In this document: positions 53,040-63,557 of the stretch, piece by piece | Layout: the number at the start of each line of letters is the position of its first letter | Numbering within the stretch: position 1 is the stretch's first letter | Assembly: GCF_019656315.1 (NCBI RefSeq) | Contig: NZ_BPLU01000007.1 | Location: 137,313 to 201,312 of the forward strand | Direction: 5' to 3' | Length of the DNA: 64,000 nucleotides | Origin: Flavobacterium sp. UMI-01 | Lineage (GTDB): Bacteria > Bacteroidota > Bacteroidia > Flavobacteriales > Flavobacteriaceae | Notes under the pieces: generated by a model | Database searches by the model: none | The model's input: the letters and a program-made list of their open reading frames with translations, nothing else | Told to the model about the DNA's origin: nothing | Program-made: the position numbers and the translations under genes

Positions 53040-54314
53040 TTACAATAAATCATTCCCTATATCTCTTCTAAAATTCTTTTTCTCAAATTGAATTTTTTCT
53101 ACATTGGTATACGACTTTTTCAAAGCCTCTTGAAAATTCTCCCCGTAGGATGTTATTGCCATGACACGACCACCATTGGTCACTACATCAGTACCTTCTA
53201 GTTTGGTTCCAGCGTGAAATACAATTGAATCCGTCACGTTTTCTAGTCCGGTTATTTTCTTCCCTTTTTCGAAATCTTCAGGATAACCACCTGAAACTAG
53301 CATTACGGTAGTAGCGCTTCTTTCATCAATTTCAAGGTTGATTTCGTCTAATTTTTGATTGGCAACTGCCAAAAACAATTCCACTAAATCAGTTTTCAAT
53401 CTTGGAATCACCACTTCTGTTTCTGGGTCGCCCATACGTACATTGTACTCAATCACGATAGGTTCTCCTTTTACATTGATTAATCCAATGAAAATAAAAC
53501 CGTTATAGGTAATATTATCTTTTTGTAAACCAGCTACTGTAGGTTGTACAATGCGAGTTTCAATTTTTTGCATCAACTCATCTGTCACAAAAGATACTGG
53601 AGAAACGGCACCCATACCTCCTGTGTTGAGTCCAGTATCTCCTTCACCAATACGTTTGTAATCTTTGGCTGTTGGCAGTATTTTATAGCTTTTACCATCA
53701 GTCAACACAAAACAGCTCAATTCAATTCCGTCTAAGAACTCTTCAATCACAACTTTTTCACTAGCGGCACCAAATTTTTGTCCTACTAACATGTTTCTCA
53801 ACTCGGCTTGTGCTTCTGCTAAGTCTTGAATAATCAATACACCTTTTCCAGCAGCTAATCCGTCTGCTTTTAATACATACGGAGGTTGCAAAGTAGTTAA
53901 GAACGCACAGCCTTGCTCAACAGTTTCAGCTGTAAAACTATCGTAAGCAGCTGTTGGGATATTGTGTTTTACCAAAAATTCTTTTGCAAATTCTTTACTT
54001 CCTTCTAATTGTGCACCTAATTGCGAAGGTCCAATCACAGGAATTTCCGTCAATTGAGCATCATTTTTAAAGAAATCAAAAACACCTTTTACTAATGGGT
54101 CTTCAGGACCAACTACTACCATTTGGATGTTGTTTTCCAAAACCAAGGTTTTTACGGCTTCAAAATCAGTAGGTGAAATGGCAACAATTGTGGCAATAGA
54201 GGCCATTCCTGCATTTCCTGGCGCTACAAAAAGGGTGTCACAAAGTGGACTTTGAATCATTTTCCAAGCAAATGCATGCTCTCTTCCGCCTGAACCTAGT
54301 AGTAAAATATTCAT
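53040..54314 (-). CDS. purD: Phosphoribosylamine--glycine ligase
   Basis: The 424-residue product is complete: [27 protein letters not shown], the ATP-grasp core [14 protein letters not shown] (about 150-163), [10 protein letters not shown], and [13 protein letters not shown]. It catalyses the second step of purine synthesis. A -10-like TATTTTTG (minus strand, 54355-54348) lies upstream. The last 30 codons have a diverged copy at 51638-51732. Confidence 0.97.
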   Translation of the reverse strand: MNILLLGSGGREHAFAWKMIQSPLCDTLFVAPGNAGMASIATIVAISPTDFEAVKTLVLENNIQMVVVGPEDPLVKGVFDFFKNDAQLTEIPVIGPSQLGAQLEGSKEFAKEFLVKHNIPTAAYDSFTAETVEQGCAFLTTLQPPYVLKADGLAAGKGVLIIQDLAEAQAELRNMLVGQKFGAASEKVVIEEFLDGIELSCFVLTDGKSYKILPTAKDYKRIGEGDTGLNTGGMGAVSPVSFVTDELMQKIETRIVQPTVAGLQKDNITYNGFIFIGLINVKGEPIVIEYNVRMGDPETEVVIPRLKTDLVELFLAVANQKLDEINLEIDERSATTVMLVSGGYPEDFEKGKKITGLENVTDSIVFHAGTKLEGTDVVTNGGRVMAITSYGENFQEALKKSYTNVEKIQFEKKNFRRDIGNDLL

Positions 54315-54347
54315 GAGTAATGTTTTTTTATTTTTTTAATGATGGTG

Positions 54348-54355
54348 CAAAAATA
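54348..54355 (-). promoter_or_regulatory. Likely -10 element of purD
   Basis: Minus strand TATTTTTG matches TAnnTTTG, 33 bases before the ATG at 54314. Confidence 0.45.
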
Positions 54356-54567
54356 ATTGTTTATAAATAAACAGATGCGTTTTCTCCTGCTAATTCGTAA
54401 ATTATTGTGTTTTTTGAATTTTAAATAAACAGTTTTCTACGGAATTATCGTAAATTAATTTATTCTAAAGTCATTTTTTTAATAAAACGGTAACTTAACG
54501 AATGCTTTTTTGCACATTCATTTGTCCTGAGCATAGTTTAGTACTATTTTTGATGAAAACTTGCCCG

Positions 54568-55887
54568 ATGTTTTCACTTTTTGATTTAACGTTACGTCTT
54601 AATCGTTTTCCAATAAAGAAAGCCAAACAAGATTTGGATAAAATTGTTCAGTTAGCTCCCAAAGAGAAAATTCAATTTATTGAAAATCACAAAAAAGCCA
54701 TTGTTGATTATCATCTCCAAAACAATCCATTTTATAGAGAATTGGCTGGGGGAATATCTTCAAGCGAATGGGAAAAATTGCCTGTTTTAAATAAGCAGAA
54801 CTTACAAAAGTCTCTCAAGAAGAGACTTTCTAAAGGGCATAATGTCAACAATGTATATTTAAATAAAACTTCAGGTTCTAGTGGAACACCATTTATTTTT
54901 GCCAAAGATAAATATTGTCATGCCTTGACTTGGGCCTCGAATTTTATGCGTTTTGGTTGGCATAACATCAATCTTAATTATTCCTATCAAGCCCGGTTTT
55001 ATGGTATTCCTAAAGATTTTTTAGGCAATACAAAGGAACGTCTCAAAGATTTTTTAAGTCGTAGGTATCGTTTTTCTGTTTTTGATTTATCAGATGAACA
55101 TTTAGAAACATTTTTGGTTCGTTTTCAATCTAAAAAATTTGATTACATCAATGGTTATACGAGTTCGATTGTTTTATTTGCTAAGTTTTTACAAAGAAAG
55201 GGGATTGTACTTAAAACGATTTGTCCTAGTTTGAAAGTCTGTATGGTAACCTCCGAAATGCTTTTTGAAAAGGACAAAAAGTTATTGGAAACTCAATTGG
55301 GAATTCCAATTGTGAATGAATATGGCGCATCCGAATTGGATTTGATTGCTTTTCAAAACACAGAGGGAGAATGGCTCATCAATGCAGAAACATTGTACGT
55401 TGAAATTTTGGACGAGAACAATGCCGTTTTGCCTTATGGAAAAGAGGGTAGGGTAGTGATTACATCATTGTTTAATAAGGCACATCCATTTATACGCTAC
55501 GATATAGGAGATATTGGCGTTTTGGATGCAAACAGTACTGTTGATAAACCAATTCTAAAAAAACTTATCGGAAGAACTAATGATGTAGTACATTTTCCAA
55601 GTGGTAAAAAATCACCAGGTCTCATTTTTTATTATGTGACCAAAAGTATTATTGAAGACGATGGCCATGTTAAAGAATTTATTATCAAACAAACACAGCT
55701 AGATACATTTGAAATAAAATATGTGAGTGAAACCGAATTAAACGACGCCCAAATACAAAAAATTAAAAAGGCAATTGATTTGTACCTAGAACCTCATTTG
55801 AATTTTATTTTTATAAAAAAAGAAGTGCTTAATAGGTCAAAAAGAGGAAAACTCAAACAATTCAAATCGGCTTTGACAACCGCTTGA
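54568..55887 (+). CDS. CapK/phenylacetate-CoA-ligase-like adenylate-forming protein
   Basis: I start at the ATG at 54568 (MFSLFDLTLRLNRFP); in-frame ATGs at 54502 and 54553 exist but encode atypical residues. The 439-residue product shows adenylation motifs: LNKTSGSSGTPFIF, NEYGASELDLIAFQ, and RYDIGDIGVL, plus a GRTND hinge. CapK-like enzymes act in polysaccharide or capsule synthesis, and the three genes that follow on the other strand are such. It overlaps the convergent GT2 gene by 26 bases. Confidence 0.88.
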   Translation: MFSLFDLTLRLNRFPIKKAKQDLDKIVQLAPKEKIQFIENHKKAIVDYHLQNNPFYRELAGGISSSEWEKLPVLNKQNLQKSLKKRLSKGHNVNNVYLNKTSGSSGTPFIFAKDKYCHALTWASNFMRFGWHNINLNYSYQARFYGIPKDFLGNTKERLKDFLSRRYRFSVFDLSDEHLETFLVRFQSKKFDYINGYTSSIVLFAKFLQRKGIVLKTICPSLKVCMVTSEMLFEKDKKLLETQLGIPIVNEYGASELDLIAFQNTEGEWLINAETLYVEILDENNAVLPYGKEGRVVITSLFNKAHPFIRYDIGDIGVLDANSTVDKPILKKLIGRTNDVVHFPSGKKSPGLIFYYVTKSIIEDDGHVKEFIIKQTQLDTFEIKYVSETELNDAQIQKIKKAIDLYLEPHLNFIFIKKEVLNRSKRGKLKQFKSALTTA

Positions 55888-56641
55888 TGTAAAAGGGTTT
55901 TATGGCTAATTGAGTAATCAAAAAAACAGCCATACACGCTAAAGCTACTGGCCAATTGTACCCATGATGGTCCTTGTACACTGCAAAATTATGTTGAATT
56001 AAATCAAATTTGGAAGCCGATAGAGAATGGGTACGCACTCTATAATAAGCCAAACTTTCAGGAACGGCATTAGCTTTTTTTATTTTTTTTAAAAGCGTTA
56101 ACCAATGCATCCAATCCTGACGTTTTCTGGAAGATGAAATGGGTATTTTTCCAAAAAAATGCGTATCATAAATCCCTGTAAGATTGCCAATATAATTGCA
56201 AAAAAACAATTGCCTGTAGGTTAATTTTTGAGGAGGAACGACTCTTTTATTCATAGGGTTTCCATCTTCATCGATACAATCATAAGCAGAAAAGGTAAAA
56301 GGAACCTTATGTTTGTTGAGGAAAGCAAGTTGTATAGACAGCTTTTCAGGTTTCCATAAATCATCCGCATCCAAAAAGGCAATATACCTTCCTTGTGCTT
56401 GATTCAAAGCAGTATTTCGTGCTATTCCTGTACCTGAATTTTGGTGTAGTTCAATATATTTAATTCTAGAATCATCCTTGGCCATGGCTTTTACAATAGC
56501 CATAGTAGTATCCGTAGAAGCATCATCAACAAGGATAATTTCCCAATTTGTATGTATTTGGTTTTGTACCGATTGAATTGTTGCTGAAATGTATTTTTCA
56601 GATTGATAAGTTGGGATGATTATAGAGACCAATTCATTCAT
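55862..56641 (-). CDS. Glycosyltransferase family 2
   Basis: The 259-residue product has GT2 features: VSIIIPTYQSEKYI, LVDDASTDTT, the metal-binding DxD as FLDADDLW, and a W-rich acceptor region. A C-terminal hydrophobic stretch (ALACMAVFLITQLAI, about 230-247) may anchor it. It starts directly after the sugar transferase gene (56641/56642). Confidence 0.93.
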   Translation of the reverse strand: MNELVSIIIPTYQSEKYISATIQSVQNQIHTNWEIILVDDASTDTTMAIVKAMAKDDSRIKYIELHQNSGTGIARNTALNQAQGRYIAFLDADDLWKPEKLSIQLAFLNKHKVPFTFSAYDCIDEDGNPMNKRVVPPQKLTYRQLFFCNYIGNLTGIYDTHFFGKIPISSSRKRQDWMHWLTLLKKIKKANAVPESLAYYRVRTHSLSASKFDLIQHNFAVYKDHHGYNWPVALACMAVFLITQLAIKPFYIKRLSKPI

Positions 56642-58009
56642 CTAAAACGCTTTTTTATCTCCCATTAAAATATTTACAATGGTTTGAAAAATGATTTTTA
56701 AATCTAAAAATAATGACCAGTTTTCAATATAAAACACATCATATTTTATTCTGTTTTCCATGTCTTTTTCATTATTAATCTCGCCTCGGTGTCCACTTAC
56801 TTGCGCTAAACCAGTGATGCCTGGTTTTACACTGAGTCTCACAAAATATTTTTTTATTTTGTTTCTGTAAGCGTTATTGTGAATCCACAACTGTGGTCTA
56901 GGACCTACTATAGACATATCTCCTAATAAGACATTGAAAAATTGTGGAAGTTCGTCCAGACTGGTTTTACGTAAAAATTGTCCAATTTTAGTGATTCGAG
57001 GATCATTTCGTTTGGTTTCGTTTTCAGAGGTATCGTTGACATACATGGAGCGAAATTTATAACAAATAAATTCTTCTTGGTTGATACCAGGACGGCCTTG
57101 TTTAAAGAAAATTGGACCTTTGGATTCTAGTTTGATTAGAAGGCTAATAATAGGTACAACCCAAGAAAGAAAACAGACAATGATGATTAACGAAAAAACA
57201 AGGTCAAATAGTCGCTTGATGAATTGAACTTCGGGTTCATTAAGCACACTGTTTTTTAGTGAAAGTACTGGAAATAGTTCGTAATAATCTATTTTTAAAT
57301 TCTTTGAAAAAATAGCTTTTGTATCTGGAATAAATTTTAATGTTCGGTTGTTTTCATACATAAAGCCAACCAAATCTTTTAATTTTTCATTGGATAAGTC
57401 ATGTAGCGAACAGTAAACTTCATCTACGTTGTTGTCAACAACATAAGGTTTTACATCTTCAAATTTTCCCTTAATTTCTGGACCTTCTTTTTTATCTGAA
57501 AAATAGCCTAAAAATTGGTAACCATAATCTGTTCTGGAATCAAACAATTTTTTTAATTCTACTGCCTGATTGGAGTGACCAATGATAATGGTTTTTCGAT
57601 TATTGCTTCCTGTGATAAGGCGGTACTCTTTTAACAAATAAAAAAGTAAAAACTTGGCTAATGCTATCGAAAGTGTACTTAAAACAAAAAAACAAAGAAT
57701 AATCCATTGATTAAAAATAGCCTGTGAAGTAAATGGAAAATAGGCTATAGCCAATAAAAAAAAGATGATCTGTTGTCGGGTGATTTTAGTCGAAATTTCA
57801 ATCAGTGTGGTAAAGCGATACACGTGATAAAATTTACTAAAAAAGGCAACAGCACTCCAACTCAAAAGTAAATAAGCAGTATAATTATTGACATTAAAAT
57901 TAAGCCCCTTGAATAAGCAGGTGCTTAAGGTAATGATAATCAACATATCTGTAATTATACTGATGGGCCTTATGTATTTTGAATATCTACCTATACGCGT
58001 GAGTGTCAT
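56642..58009 (-). CDS. Undecaprenyl-phosphate sugar phosphotransferase (WcaJ-type)
   Basis: The 455-residue product has four N-terminal membrane helices, a CoA-binding-like fold ([14 protein letters not shown]), a fifth helix (about 265-287), and the PNPT catalytic domain [35 protein letters not shown], and [15 protein letters not shown]. It loads the first sugar-1-phosphate on undecaprenyl phosphate for exopolysaccharide or O-antigen. First gene coupled to the GT2 gene, behind the UXS gene. Confidence 0.95.
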   Translation of the reverse strand: MTLTRIGRYSKYIRPISIITDMLIIITLSTCLFKGLNFNVNNYTAYLLLSWSAVAFFSKFYHVYRFTTLIEISTKITRQQIIFFLLAIAYFPFTSQAIFNQWIILCFFVLSTLSIALAKFLLFYLLKEYRLITGSNNRKTIIIGHSNQAVELKKLFDSRTDYGYQFLGYFSDKKEGPEIKGKFEDVKPYVVDNNVDEVYCSLHDLSNEKLKDLVGFMYENNRTLKFIPDTKAIFSKNLKIDYYELFPVLSLKNSVLNEPEVQFIKRLFDLVFSLIIIVCFLSWVVPIISLLIKLESKGPIFFKQGRPGINQEEFICYKFRSMYVNDTSENETKRNDPRITKIGQFLRKTSLDELPQFFNVLLGDMSIVGPRPQLWIHNNAYRNKIKKYFVRLSVKPGITGLAQVSGHRGEINNEKDMENRIKYDVFYIENWSLFLDLKIIFQTIVNILMGDKKAF

Positions 58010-58044
58010 ACTTTTGTTTTTAAATTGGAAAAAGTATAGGTGAG

Positions 58045-59028
58045 TTATTTAATATAATCAGAAAAATCTTTGTGTTCTTCTTTTGATAATTCTTCTGGCG
58101 ATAAAGATTTAAAATAATCATAAGTGATTTTCATTCCTTCTGAACGACTCACTTTAGGTTCCCAGCCTAATAATTCTTTGGCTTTAGTAATATCAGGTTG
58201 TCTTTGCAACGGGTCATTTATAGGAAGTGGATGGTAAACAACTTTTTGATTGGTTCCGGTAAGTTTGATGATTTCGTCAGCAAAATCTTTGATGGTGATT
58301 TCATCGGGATTCCCAATGTTTACAGGATACACATAATCAGAATGTAACAATCTAAAAATTCCTTCTACCTGATCATCTACATAACAAAAAGAGCGGGTTT
58401 GCATGCCGTCTCCAAAAATTGTTAAGTCTTCACCTCGCAAAGCTTGTCCTATGAAGGCGGGAATAACACGGCCATCATTGAGTCGCATTCTAGGGCCGTA
58501 GGTGTTAAAAATACGCACAATTCTTGTTTCTAAGCCATGAAAAGTATGGTAGGCCATAGTAATAGATTCTTGAAAACGTTTGGCTTCGTCATAGACCCCC
58601 CGTGGCCCTATCGTATTGACATTGCCGTAGTAATCTTCGGTTTGTGGATGCACCAATGGGTCTCCATATACCTCAGAGGTTGAAGCAATTAAGATTCGAG
58701 CATTTTTAGCTTTGGCTAATCCTAATAAATTGTGTGTTCCTAGCGAACCAACTTTGAGGGTTTGAATAGGGATTTTTAAATAATCTATGGGACTTGCTGG
58801 AGAGGCAAAGTGCAAAATATAATCCAATTGTCCTGAAACATGAACATAAGTGCTTACATCATGATGATAAAATTCAAAATTTTCTAATTTGAATAAATGT
58901 TCAATGTTCTTCAAATCTCCTGTAATCAAATTGTCCATACCTATTACACGATACCCTTCTTTGATAAAACGATCACACAAATGAGATCCTAAAAATCCTG
59001 CAGCACCTGTAATAAGTATTCTTTTCAT
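58045..59028 (-). CDS. UDP-glucuronate decarboxylase (UXS)
   Basis: The 327-residue product is an extended short-chain dehydrogenase: NAD motif [10 protein letters not shown] (7-16), [10 protein letters not shown], the catalytic YDEAK, and [10 protein letters not shown]. The pattern [21 protein letters not shown] and [11 protein letters not shown] fits UXS, which makes UDP-xylose from UDP-glucuronate. It supplies a sugar nucleotide to the adjacent exopolysaccharide genes. Confidence 0.95.
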   Translation of the reverse strand: MKRILITGAAGFLGSHLCDRFIKEGYRVIGMDNLITGDLKNIEHLFKLENFEFYHHDVSTYVHVSGQLDYILHFASPASPIDYLKIPIQTLKVGSLGTHNLLGLAKAKNARILIASTSEVYGDPLVHPQTEDYYGNVNTIGPRGVYDEAKRFQESITMAYHTFHGLETRIVRIFNTYGPRMRLNDGRVIPAFIGQALRGEDLTIFGDGMQTRSFCYVDDQVEGIFRLLHSDYVYPVNIGNPDEITIKDFADEIIKLTGTNQKVVYHPLPINDPLQRQPDITKAKELLGWEPKVSRSEGMKITYDYFKSLSPEELSKEEHKDFSDYIK

Positions 59029-59108
59029 AGTTTAATTGGAGTGTATTTTGTTAAAATTACTGTAAAAAAAAGGTTTTTTGTCTAAAATAAAAAGCAAATG
59101 CGGGTTTA

Positions 59109-60782
59109 TTATCTTAAAATTTGTTCCAATATTTTAATTGTAATTAAATACGTTGGTTTTACACCTGTTGTTCCTAATCCTCCAGAGGCTAAGGTGCTAC
59201 CTGTTTCTAGTGGATTATCAGAGGCATAGTAAGCGTAGCGTACTTTGACATCTTTGGGTATGCTTTTTCTAATTTTTGAGGCCGATTGGATGGCTTTTTG
59301 ATAATGAGAACCTTCCATTTCGAGTCCGATAACGCCCCAAGTCGATTCGTGAAAAAACTTTAATAAATCCCTGTTTTGTAACGATGTACCCAACACTGTG
59401 ACCATAGGTCCTGAATAGACCGAGATGCCATTTCCTTCAAACATACAGGCTGTTAACTCATTTTCAAAATAATAATTATCGGCTGTTCCTTCATTGATAT
59501 GCGCGTTAGGTATCATGATGTCGCCTTTTCCTCCTTCTAAAATTCCTGCTTTCCCCATAATGGATACCGACGCTACATTTAAGAAAACATCCTTTTTGTA
59601 GGGTTTTAGTAATTCATCAATCGTTTCATAAGCCTGTTCCCCAAAAGCATAATCCATAACAATCAAAACAGGTTTTTGTTCTCCCAAAATAGTATCAGGG
59701 AAAGAGGTGTGACTCCAATCGATTTTGGCAGTGTCAAAAATTTGCACATCGATATTTGTGCCAGAGGTATCGGGTAAAAAGAGCATCCCATTTTTTTCAG
59801 CATGTTCTTCTACTTTTCTACGTAAATCTCCCGCATCTGATTTGCTTAATTCTTCATAAATAGAAAAATCCGAATGGTCCTTGAATTTGGATTTCAAAAC
59901 ATAAGTTGCAAATAAGGAGTTCATCACAGAGTGCATATTGGCACTAATAACATGGATGGGACGGTGTAAAAGGGCATTCGTTTTTAGGACTTCCTTAATA
60001 CGAGTGGCCCAAATTTCACCATGAATGTGATGACCTAAACGTTCTCTTAATATAGGACTAAAAGTTATGGTTCTTTTTTTGTCTTCGGCTACTTCGCTAA
60101 TGGCGAGTTTACCCAGCCAATAGATAATATGTAAAAAACGATCTGGAGCTGCTATGCTTCCAAAGGCATCATAAATATCTGAAATATCTTCGAAGGTTCT
60201 CCCTAGAATATTGGCCGTATGCGAGATGGTTTTTTCTCGTTCAATCAAGCTTAGTTTTTTCTTTTGCGTAACGGCTTGCTCTAATTTTTCCCAATCTCTA
60301 GAAATTTCACCCCCTTCGTCAAGGGTCACTCGATGGCGAATTTTGTGTGACTCAATGAAGATAAATGTGAGGTGTGTCAAAATATCGTAAATGTCTGAAC
60401 GACCACGTGTGATTTCAATATGCATCAAGTCATCATCGATACGGTAACAATTACGACGACGCTTTGGGGGAATAATCACTTTAAAATGAGATTTATCATA
60501 GCCTTCATGCGAAGTTAAATTGATAAATCGGCATTCTTCGATACCCATTGGTAATCGTTCTATAACATAGAGTAGTCCCTTAAGTTCTACTTTTTCATCT
60601 ACAATATGACCATAAATTTCTGGTCGTAAAGCCAATAATGCTTCTCGTAAACTATCTCCAGATATACCCATGGGTTTGTAAAAACCACGGTTGAATAAAT
60701 GACGCATGGTGATGTACATTTTTTCAATGGCAGCCGAAGATTCTTGGGCTCGAGTTATTTTTAAATTTTTAGTTTCTGTCAT
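59109..60782 (-). CDS. DUF6909 protein
   Basis: The 557-residue product has a charged N-terminal half and a C-terminal part with phrases reminiscent of nucleoside phosphorylases: SVSIMGKAGILEGGKGDIMI, VYSGPMVTVLGTSLQN, and VIGLEMEGSHYQKAI. The residue pattern 'MEG' matches the nucleoside-binding loop of the MTAN/PNP family. The match is by short phrases only. It is translationally coupled to the GH3-family gene (4-base overlap). Confidence 0.75.
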   Translation of the reverse strand: MTETKNLKITRAQESSAAIEKMYITMRHLFNRGFYKPMGISGDSLREALLALRPEIYGHIVDEKVELKGLLYVIERLPMGIEECRFINLTSHEGYDKSHFKVIIPPKRRRNCYRIDDDLMHIEITRGRSDIYDILTHLTFIFIESHKIRHRVTLDEGGEISRDWEKLEQAVTQKKKLSLIEREKTISHTANILGRTFEDISDIYDAFGSIAAPDRFLHIIYWLGKLAISEVAEDKKRTITFSPILRERLGHHIHGEIWATRIKEVLKTNALLHRPIHVISANMHSVMNSLFATYVLKSKFKDHSDFSIYEELSKSDAGDLRRKVEEHAEKNGMLFLPDTSGTNIDVQIFDTAKIDWSHTSFPDTILGEQKPVLIVMDYAFGEQAYETIDELLKPYKKDVFLNVASVSIMGKAGILEGGKGDIMIPNAHINEGTADNYYFENELTACMFEGNGISVYSGPMVTVLGTSLQNRDLLKFFHESTWGVIGLEMEGSHYQKAIQSASKIRKSIPKDVKVRYAYYASDNPLETGSTLASGGLGTTGVKPTYLITIKILEQILR

Positions 60783-62266
60783 AATGTAGGTAATAAATCC
60801 ACAATTTTTCTATCATTCGCTAAGCGAGGTACTTTATTTTGACCGCCTAATTTGCCTATTGATTTCATGTATTCCTGAAACCCATTTTTAGCGACTTTGG
60901 TTATCACTACTTTTTGCAAAATATTCCCCACAATCAAATCGTCGTAGTAGATGTTTTGTTTGCGCATTGCGGTATCTATCGCTTCGGCAAAAGCGTCTAG
61001 ATCCTGAGGGTCATTTTCAAATTCGATAAACCATTCATGGTAAGGCAAACCTTCTTTGGGCGTAATTTGTGGAGCTACTGTAAACTCATTCACTCGAATC
61101 TCCGTTCCTTCCATGGCTTCTTGTAAGGCAGATTCGACTTCTTTACCGATAACGTGTTCTCCAAAAGCCGAAATATAATGTTTGATTCTTCCTGAAACAA
61201 TCACTCGATAGGGTTTTAAAGAGGTAAACTGTATTGTGTCCCCAATGTTGTATGCCCAAAGTCCTGCATTTGTTGAAATAATCAAAACGTAATTCACGCC
61301 TAGTTCGACTTCGCCAATGGTGTAGCGTCTAGGTTTATCCGTGTAAAATTCGTCACTTTTGATGAATTCATAAAAGATACCTGAATTCAACAACAACAAC
61401 ATGCCTTTCTCAGTTTGGGAATCTTGGTAAGCAAAAAAACCTTCTGAAGCAGGGAAAAGTTCAATGCTGGGCACTTTACGACCGATTAAATTTTCAAATT
61501 TGGCTCGGTACGGTTCGTAATTCACCCCACCGTATATGAACAAATTAAAGTTTTTGAAAATGTCTCCAACGGGTTTTCCTGCTCTTTGTTCCAATCGCTC
61601 AAAGTACATTTGTACCCAAGAAGGAATACCTGAAATGACCGTCATGTTTTCTTGAATGGTTTCATCGACAATCGCATCAATTTTGGCTTCCCAATCTTCC
61701 ATACAGTTGGTTTTCCAAGAGGGCATGCGGTTTTTTTGCAAATATTTAGGAACAAAATGCGCTACGATTCCTGAGAGACGACCAAACTGAATTCCGTTTT
61801 TCTTTTCGAGTATAGGACTTCCTTGTAAAAAAATCATTTTTCCAGAAACAAAATCAGCCTTGCCTGTTTCGTGAATGTAATGAAGGATGGCATTACGAGC
61901 GGCTTCAATATGATAAGGCATCGATTCTTTGGTAAGCGGAATGTATTTAGCTCCTGAGGTAGTACCCGAAGTTTTGGCAAAATAAATAGGTTTACCTGGC
62001 CACAAAATGTTTTCTTGTCCTTGAACCACTTTTTCAATATAGGGTTTTAAATCTTCGTAATCTCTTACGGGAACGCGTTGGGCAAAGTCTTGGTAATTTT
62101 GAATGGTGTCAAAATGATGGTCAATACCAAATTGTGTCTTGCGGGCGTTAGCTACTAAAGAATCAAAAACAGCTTGTTGGGTTGCAATAGGATTTGTTGC
62201 CCAAAGTTGTGTTTTTTGGAACACTTTTTTAGCGAATATTTTGGCAGCAATTGATTTTATAAACAT
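60779..62266 (-). CDS. GH3-family acyl-adenylate-forming protein
   Basis: The 495-residue product has the GH3/adenylation features: AKTSGTTSGAKYIPLT (about 88-103), FPASEGFFAYQ, the central Asp of NIGDTIQFTSL, and a GRIKHYISAFGEH hinge. Plant GH3 enzymes conjugate acids to amino acids; bacterial members have unknown substrates. Here it is packed between a membrane protein (5-base gap) and DUF6909 (4-base overlap). Confidence 0.9.
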   Translation of the reverse strand: MFIKSIAAKIFAKKVFQKTQLWATNPIATQQAVFDSLVANARKTQFGIDHHFDTIQNYQDFAQRVPVRDYEDLKPYIEKVVQGQENILWPGKPIYFAKTSGTTSGAKYIPLTKESMPYHIEAARNAILHYIHETGKADFVSGKMIFLQGSPILEKKNGIQFGRLSGIVAHFVPKYLQKNRMPSWKTNCMEDWEAKIDAIVDETIQENMTVISGIPSWVQMYFERLEQRAGKPVGDIFKNFNLFIYGGVNYEPYRAKFENLIGRKVPSIELFPASEGFFAYQDSQTEKGMLLLLNSGIFYEFIKSDEFYTDKPRRYTIGEVELGVNYVLIISTNAGLWAYNIGDTIQFTSLKPYRVIVSGRIKHYISAFGEHVIGKEVESALQEAMEGTEIRVNEFTVAPQITPKEGLPYHEWFIEFENDPQDLDAFAEAIDTAMRKQNIYYDDLIVGNILQKVVITKVAKNGFQEYMKSIGKLGGQNKVPRLANDRKIVDLLPTL

Positions 62267-62271
62267 GCTTT

Positions 62272-62784
62272 TTATTTTTTGGTAGGTTGTACCTTAGTTT
62301 GGGGTAATTTGGATGCTTTTTTTTCTTCTTGTTCTACTTTGGTTCTCAGTAGCAGTTCTTTTTCAGAGGCGTTCACGTCCAGTTTGGGTGACGGGGCTTC
62401 GGTTTCGACAAGAATTGAGTCTTTGTTGAATTTTGCATATTCTAATTCTCCATTTAGAACTTTTTGAATGGACTGAATATAGGCTTCGTTTTTCTTCAAA
62501 GCGATAAGTAACGAATCGGATTTTAAGGCTAGCTCTGTGGCATCACGTTTGAGTTTAGAAGAGGAATAACCCGGAATGTATTCTCTTAACGGTGTAAAAG
62601 CAATGATAAAGGTGGTAATCGAGATTAAAAATAGGGCACCCAATGTTGCTACTACAAAGACATTCATTAAGGTCAATTTGAGTGAAAAAATTTCTTCAAA
62701 AGTATCCTCATTCAAAATCACCAAACGGTTTTTTGTGAATAATTTACTGTGAAGTTTTTTGCGTTTCAATCGTTTTCCAGCCAT
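62272..62784 (-). CDS. Membrane-anchored coiled-coil protein
   Basis: The 170-residue product has a basic N-terminus (residues 1-30), one membrane helix (about 42-67, VFVVATLGALFLISITTFIIAF), then a periplasmic coiled coil (SKLKRDATELALKSDSLLIAL). It resembles the N-terminal part of Bacteroidota M23 peptidases without the peptidase domain. It is probably the first gene of the operon with GH3 and DUF6909. Confidence 0.7.
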   Translation of the reverse strand: MAGKRLKRKKLHSKLFTKNRLVILNEDTFEEIFSLKLTLMNVFVVATLGALFLISITTFIIAFTPLREYIPGYSSSKLKRDATELALKSDSLLIALKKNEAYIQSIQKVLNGELEYAKFNKDSILVETEAPSPKLDVNASEKELLLRTKVEQEEKKASKLPQTKVQPTKK

Positions 62785-63122
62785 GATTTTTTCTATATGT
62801 CACAAATATAATAATTAATGTAAACCAAATTATTTTCCCTCTTGCCACTTCCAGTATGTTGCAGTATTCGAATTGTTTTTTTGGTGTGGTTTAAGGTGTT
62901 TAAATAAATACTAACGACTCAACTAAGTTAGGAAATGATTGGGGATGCAAAACAGGAAAAGGAGGAAAAAATTTCAGGTATGAGCCGGGTGTGCATGAGG
63001 GATAGAAGCAAGCTACCAAAGTAGCGCGTATAGCCCGACAGCAGTAGTCAAAAGGGCTTTGTACTCTCCATCATAGGAAAGCCCTTTTGACTACTGGTGG
63101 CATGCCCAAAATAAAATTGGGG
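62785..63122. other. Intergenic stretch holding a structured repeat
   Basis: No gene. The second half is filled by the repeat at 62992-63110; the first half is plain sequence that probably holds the promoter of the gene to its left (no exact TAnnTTTG seen). Confidence 0.4.
62992..63110 (+). repeat. Structured intergenic repeat, full copy
   Basis: Same block order as 15807-15924: TGCATGAGGGATAGAAG, small hairpin GCTAC/GTAGC (63012-63016 with 63021-63025), AGCCCGACAGCAG (63032-63044), a perfect 19-bp hairpin (63042-63060 with 63078-63096), and CTGGTGGCATGCCCAAA. Stem sequences differ from the other copy while pairing is kept. Confidence 0.75.
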
Positions 63123-63479
63123 TTATACAAGCCCTAAGGCTTTATGGACTTTGAGTATGTTTTGTTGGCTGTTGCCAATGTAGATTTGCTGGTCAATGAT
63201 AAAAACAGGCCTGCTCAAAAAGGTGTAGTGTTCCAGAAGGTATTTTTTATAATCAGCCTCAGTTAGGTTTTTATTTTTGAGGTCGAGGGTTTTATACATT
63301 ACAGCTTTTTTGCTAAAAAGGGCTTCGTAACTGCCTGATAATTGGTGCAATTGTTCTATTTCTGGTTCCGTAAGTGGATTTTGTTTGATGTCGTGAAACT
63401 CAAGTTCTAGGTCTTTAGGTAAGGCTTTGATAATTTTTCGACAGGTATCGCAACTGGCTAAATAATATATTTTGTTCAT
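63123..63479 (-). CDS. ArsC/Spx-like thioredoxin-fold protein
   Basis: The 118-residue product has the ArsC-type N-terminus with a redox motif (SCDTCRK, residues 9-15), EFHDIKQNPLTEPEIEQL, SRPVFIID and an end GNSQQNILKV. The CxxC arrangement differs from classic ArsC (one nucleophilic Cys), so this may be an Spx-like or arsenate-reductase-related protein. It lies divergent to the DinB gene. Confidence 0.88.
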   Translation of the reverse strand: MNKIYYLASCDTCRKIIKALPKDLELEFHDIKQNPLTEPEIEQLHQLSGSYEALFSKKAVMYKTLDLKNKNLTEADYKKYLLEHYTFLSRPVFIIDQQIYIGNSQQNILKVHKALGLV

Positions 63480-63557
63480 AAAAGTGTCTTTTTTTTAAGT
63501 ACAAAGTAACTTTATTTACGATGGAAATTGATTATTTTTAGCAAAAAAAATAAAAAA

